Shown: positions 31,958 through 34,682 of the stretch, piece after piece
Position numbering within the stretch: position 1 is the stretch's first letter
Layout of the letters: the number at the start of each line of letters is the position of its first letter
From: Phycisphaerales bacterium
Lineage (GTDB): Bacteria > Planctomycetota > Phycisphaerae > UBA1845
Length of the DNA: 34,682 nt
NCBI GenBank assembly: GCA_013140575.1
Contig: JABFSN010000029.1
Location: 1-34,682, forward strand
Direction: 5' to 3'
Program-made: the position numbers and the translations under genes
Notes under the pieces: generated by a model
The model's input: the letters and a program-made list of their open reading frames with translations, nothing else
What the model was told of the DNA's origin: nothing
Database searches by the model: none

Positions 31958-33367
31958 TCACGAAACCGAACGCCCCACCAGTGCGCACACCGCCTCCGCA
32001 TCCGTCGGCAATGCCGCCGTCAGATTCTCCGGCCCACCGGCCGATGCCTGCCGAACGTGAATGTTGTCTTCAATCCGAATTCCGCCGAACCCCGCCGCCA
32101 GCATCTCGTCAACCACGGGCCGATTCACGCAATCGGCGAACGGCGATGTCAGCTCCTGATTCCCCCACAACGCCGGTATCAGGTAAACGCCCGGCTCGAT
32201 CGTCACCACCATCCCCGGCGCCAAATCCCGGTCCAACCGCAGAAACTTGTCGCCGAACGCCGCACGCCGCGTCCGACCGGGCGCGTAACCGGCCGAATCG
32301 CCGAAATCCTCCAGATCGTGAACGTCCAGACCCAGCAGATGCCCCAACCCGTGTACGAAAAACAACGTATGCACCCGCCGCGAAACCAGGTCGTCCGCCC
32401 GCCCCTTCAACACGCCCGCATCGACCAGCCCCTCGCAAATCACTCCCGCGGCCAGATCGTGCACCTCACGAAACCGCCGCCCCGGAACGCACGCCTCGAT
32501 CGCCGCCCGCTGCGCCCGCAGCACCGTCTCATAAACCGCACGCTGCCGGCCCGTCAGCTTGCCGTTCACCGGCCACGTTCGTGTGATGTCGCTGCAATAC
32601 CCATCCGGTTCCATCGCCCCGGCATCCACCAGCAGCAGCTGCCCCTTGCGCATCCGGTCGGGATATCCGTCGCGATGCAAAATCTCGCCATGAACCGTCA
32701 CGATCGGCGTGAAACTGGGTTCCGCCCCGGCGGACACGTATATCGACATCAACGCCCCAGCCAGCTCGGCCTCCCAGCGACCGTCCCCTGTCGCTGCCAG
32801 CGCCGCTTGATGAGCCCAAACCCCGATTTCCGCCGCACGACGCATGGCCGTCAGTTCATGTGCGTCCTTGTACAGACGCATGTCGATGATCGCGGTCCGC
32901 TCGGACTCGGTCGCGTCCTTCAATCCAAGACGCCCCCACCAACCCATCGCAACTGGACATTCCGGACAAATGACGCTTGCATCCCGTCCGCCGACCAGCT
33001 TTTCGAACCCTCCCGGCGTCGCCAGCGCCCCAACGCCGATCCCCGCGGCGCTCGCGATCGCCCCGTCCGTCGGCCCCTCGCCGATCCACACTGTGTCATC
33101 GAACGTCGCAACCCCCCGGCACAGCGTGCATCCGCCTTCACCGTCCGCGCCCGGCTCGATCAACCACGCCGCCCCCTGCATCGGCGGTCCCCCGAAATAA
33201 CGATAGGTGCTGCCCGGCAGGAACGGATGAACATTGGCCGCATACGTCCGCGCCCGCGCCCATCCCGCGAACAAAACCATCGGCCGATCAATGCTGGCCG
33301 CCAACCGCTTCCGCCGCTCGCGGTAAACGCCCGGCGGCGCCGGCATGCGAATGGTCGGTAGACTCAT
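31958..33367 (-). CDS. pepP: Xaa-Pro aminopeptidase, M24 family
   Basis: 469 residues, typical of aminopeptidase P. The N-terminal domain (~1-165) precedes the pita-bread catalytic domain. Metal ligands are all visible: Asp248 (LLVDAG), Asp260 (CSDITRTWP), His343 (HGLGHLLG), Glu391 (TIEPGVY) and Glu433 (IRIEDN). It removes N-terminal residues before proline in the cytoplasm. The N-terminal domain contains two C-x-x-C pairs, Cys80/Cys83 and Cys134/Cys137, unusual for the family and possibly a structural zinc site. No signal peptide is present. ATG 33367 is used without a clear Shine-Dalgarno. Specificity between aminopeptidase P and prolidase is judged from the HGLGHLLGLDVHD region and is fairly secure but not certain. 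Confidence 0.87.
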   Translation of the reverse strand: MSLPTIRMPAPPGVYRERRKRLAASIDRPMVLFAGWARARTYAANVHPFLPGSTYRYFGGPPMQGAAWLIEPGADGEGGCTLCRGVATFDDTVWIGEGPTDGAIASAAGIGVGALATPGGFEKLVGGRDASVICPECPVAMGWWGRLGLKDATESERTAIIDMRLYKDAHELTAMRRAAEIGVWAHQAALAATGDGRWEAELAGALMSIYVSAGAEPSFTPIVTVHGEILHRDGYPDRMRKGQLLLVDAGAMEPDGYCSDITRTWPVNGKLTGRQRAVYETVLRAQRAAIEACVPGRRFREVHDLAAGVICEGLVDAGVLKGRADDLVSRRVHTLFFVHGLGHLLGLDVHDLEDFGDSAGYAPGRTRRAAFGDKFLRLDRDLAPGMVVTIEPGVYLIPALWGNQELTSPFADCVNRPVVDEMLAAGFGGIRIEDNIHVRQASAGGPENLTAALPTDAEAVCALVGRSVS

Positions 33368-33412
33368 CGTTCAGCGCCTGCCCTGAAAATACAATTACCT
33401 GTGACCCACTTC

Positions 33413-33493
33413 GCGCCCGGAGGGCGCACGATCCTAGCCAGGGACTTCAGTCCCTGGAAAACGCCCCCTCCATTACCTCCGCCCGGAGGGCGG
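33413..33493. repeat. REP-like triple hairpin cluster
   Basis: GCGCCC-GGA-GGGCGC (33413-33427) comes first. CTAG then CCAGGGAC-TTCA-GTCCCTGG (33438-33457) follows, and CCGCCC-GGA-GGGCGG (33479-33493) closes the unit. The central loop TTCA is shared with 25917-25920 while the stem is different. The cluster sits between the helicase and aminopeptidase genes (33368-33560), where no gene is seen. Confidence 0.7.
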
Positions 33494-33560
33494 ACGGATC
33501 TCGGTCTTTCGATTGTGGGTTCCATATTTGGACAACTCGCCGCCCCGGGGCGCACTCCGT

Positions 33561-34682
33561 TCAGAACGGCGCCTCTTCCGACGCCGCGTACCCATCCGCC
33601 CCCGAAACGCTCCCCTGGAACAGATTGTCGAATCGCGTCAGGCGCCTGTTGAAATTCAGTTTCACGGTGTCCGTCGGTCCATTCCGTTGCTTCGCGATGA
33701 TAATCTCCGCGATCCCCTGCACGTCGATCTGCTGCGGCTTGTAGTACTCCTCGCGATGGATCAGCAGGACGACATCCGCGTCCTGCTCGATCGCCCCCGA
33801 TTCCCGTAGATCGCTCATCCGCGGGCGATGCCCTTCCCGCCCCTCGGCCTGACGGTTCAACTGCGCCATCGCGATGATCGGAATGTTCAGTTCCCGCCCC
33901 AGCGCCTTCAAGCCGGCGCTGATGGCCGCTATCTCCTGCTGCCGCGATTCGGTCCCGCTCGCCCGCATCAATTGCAGGTAGTCCACGAAAATCACCTGGA
34001 TGTCGTATTGCCGCGCCAACCGCCGCGCTTTGGCCCGCAATTCCAGCACCGTCATCCCCGGCGTGTCGTCAACGTAAAACGGCGCCTTGGCCAACTCGTC
34101 GCAAACATGCCCCAGCCGGTTGATGTCCTCCTCGTCCAGCATGTGCCGGCGAAACTTATGCGAATCCACCTTGCCCCGGCTGCACAGAATCCGTTGCGCC
34201 ACCTGCTGATTGCTCATCTCCATTGAAAAGAACGCCACGCGAACCGCCGGTTCCGTACTGCCGGCCATATGGTCGGCCATCGTCAACCCCAGTGCCGTCT
34301 TCCCCATCGACGGCCGGCCCGCAACGATGATCAAATCGCCCTTCTGAAATCCGCTGGTCAACTCGTCCAGTTCCGTGAATCCCGTCGCGATCCCCGACAG
34401 ATACGACTCGTCCCGCATCTCGATCTGCTTGAACAACGGCTCCAGCAGATCGCGCAGCCGGTTCGCCTGCCGGCTGATCCGCCGCTCCGTCACCGCGAAC
34501 AGCTTCTGCTCGGCATGGTCCAGCAACTCCTCCGCCGACGGATGCTGCGCGTAACCCAGTTCCGCCAACTCCCCCGAACACCGGATCAAATCCCGCAGCA
34601 TCCCCTTGTCGCGCACGATCCGCGCGTAATGTTCCGCATGCGCCGCCGACGGCACGCTCTCCGCCAACGACACCAGGTAGCC
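33561..34682 (-). CDS. dnaB: Replicative DNA helicase DnaB (5' end beyond the window)
   Basis: About 374 residues are visible; the frame runs through the window end, where the GTG at 34673 is internal (GYLVSLAESVPSAAHAEHYA is a conserved DnaB stretch of the N-terminal domain). The linker helix follows, then the RecA-like motor. Walker A is GRPSMGKTAL, the H1a/Walker B region is VIFVDYLQLM, then AMAQLNRQAEGR, and the arginine-finger area is DLRESGAIEQDADVVLLIHRE. The protein is the hexameric 5'-3' helicase that unwinds the chromosome at the replication fork. The tail is short and no intein is visible. Most of the N-terminal primase-binding domain lies outside the window. Confidence 0.95.
   Translation of the reverse strand, partial: GYLVSLAESVPSAAHAEHYARIVRDKGMLRDLIRCSGELAELGYAQHPSAEELLDHAEQKLFAVTERRISRQANRLRDLLEPLFKQIEMRDESYLSGIATGFTELDELTSGFQKGDLIIVAGRPSMGKTALGLTMADHMAGSTEPAVRVAFFSMEMSNQQVAQRILCSRGKVDSHKFRRHMLDEEDINRLGHVCDELAKAPFYVDDTPGMTVLELRAKARRLARQYDIQVIFVDYLQLMRASGTESRQQEIAAISAGLKALGRELNIPIIAMAQLNRQAEGREGHRPRMSDLRESGAIEQDADVVLLIHREEYYKPQQIDVQGIAEIIIAKQRNGPTDTVKLNFNRRLTRFDNLFQGSVSGADGYAASEEAPF

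Noticed and set aside
31688-33361. 557-codon plus-strand open frame opposite the aminopeptidase
   Set aside because: Antisense to a gene with all five M24 metal ligands.

Overview
The window looks like a piece of a GC-rich bacterial chromosome from the Planctomycetota, most likely a Phycisphaerae-like lineage. This is judged from gene content, not from any search. Two large secreted proteins end in the Asp/Asn-rich dockerin-like repeats typical of that group (260-1840 and 15694-18714). There are also a DUF1844 protein, a large conserved hypothetical with a GHQP motif, and many short GC-rich hairpin repeats between genes. Most genes are compact housekeeping or accessory genes.

Layout. 1-260: a composite inverted-repeat element. 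260-1840 (-): secreted dockerin-tailed protein. 2232-4621 (+): amidohydrolase followed by a ketol-acid reductoisomerase, with a possible ATGA start/stop overlap. 4850-6172 (-): PDZ-thioredoxin fusion. 6417-8150 (-): B12-binding radical SAM protein. 8222-8956 (-): DUF4190-type membrane protein. 9156-9242: tRNA-Ser(UGA). 9331-10401 (-): TPR lipoprotein. 10593-12930 (+): family 2 glycosyltransferase and the GHQP hypothetical. 13225-15719 (+): DUF1844 protein, rhomboid protease and D-amino acid aminotransferase in a tight row. 15694-18714 (-): secreted gluzincin metallopeptidase. 19058-21117 (+): a SelW-like selenoprotein, a metallo-beta-lactamase-fold hydrolase and a serine O-acetyltransferase. 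21233-23265 (-): an AT-richer pair, a membrane protein and a pentapeptide-repeat protein, followed by an unassigned gap to 23912. 23913-25799 (-): ArnT-like glycosyltransferase. 26269-27675 (-): membrane-anchored coiled-coil protein with a BRCT-like tail. 28107-30285 (-): Hsp20 and a GH3-family protein. 30867-31646 (+): methyltransferase. 31958-33367 (-): M24 aminopeptidase. 33561-34682 (-): DnaB helicase, cut by the window end.

The most notable coding observation is the small gene at 19058-19285. It is open only if an in-frame UGA (19088-19090) is read as selenocysteine. It then gives a complete 75-residue Rdx/SelW protein with a C-x-x-U redox motif, and a GC-rich hairpin with a GU-containing loop sits at the expected distance after the UGA. 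The second notable observation is a set of NTAG-preceded hairpins in at least six intergenic regions. They are often arranged as hairpin-hairpin-hairpin units whose stems differ between copies but stay complementary, like REP/BIME elements moved by RAYT transposases. A separate hairpin family with a TACT loop shows the same compensatory changes.

Best candidates for something undescribed, beyond the selenoprotein: the two-gene pentapeptide/membrane module on the AT-richer island, the coiled-coil BRCT-like membrane protein, and the GHQP protein that distantly recalls BshC. Everything here rests on reading the sequence and translations; no database search was possible.
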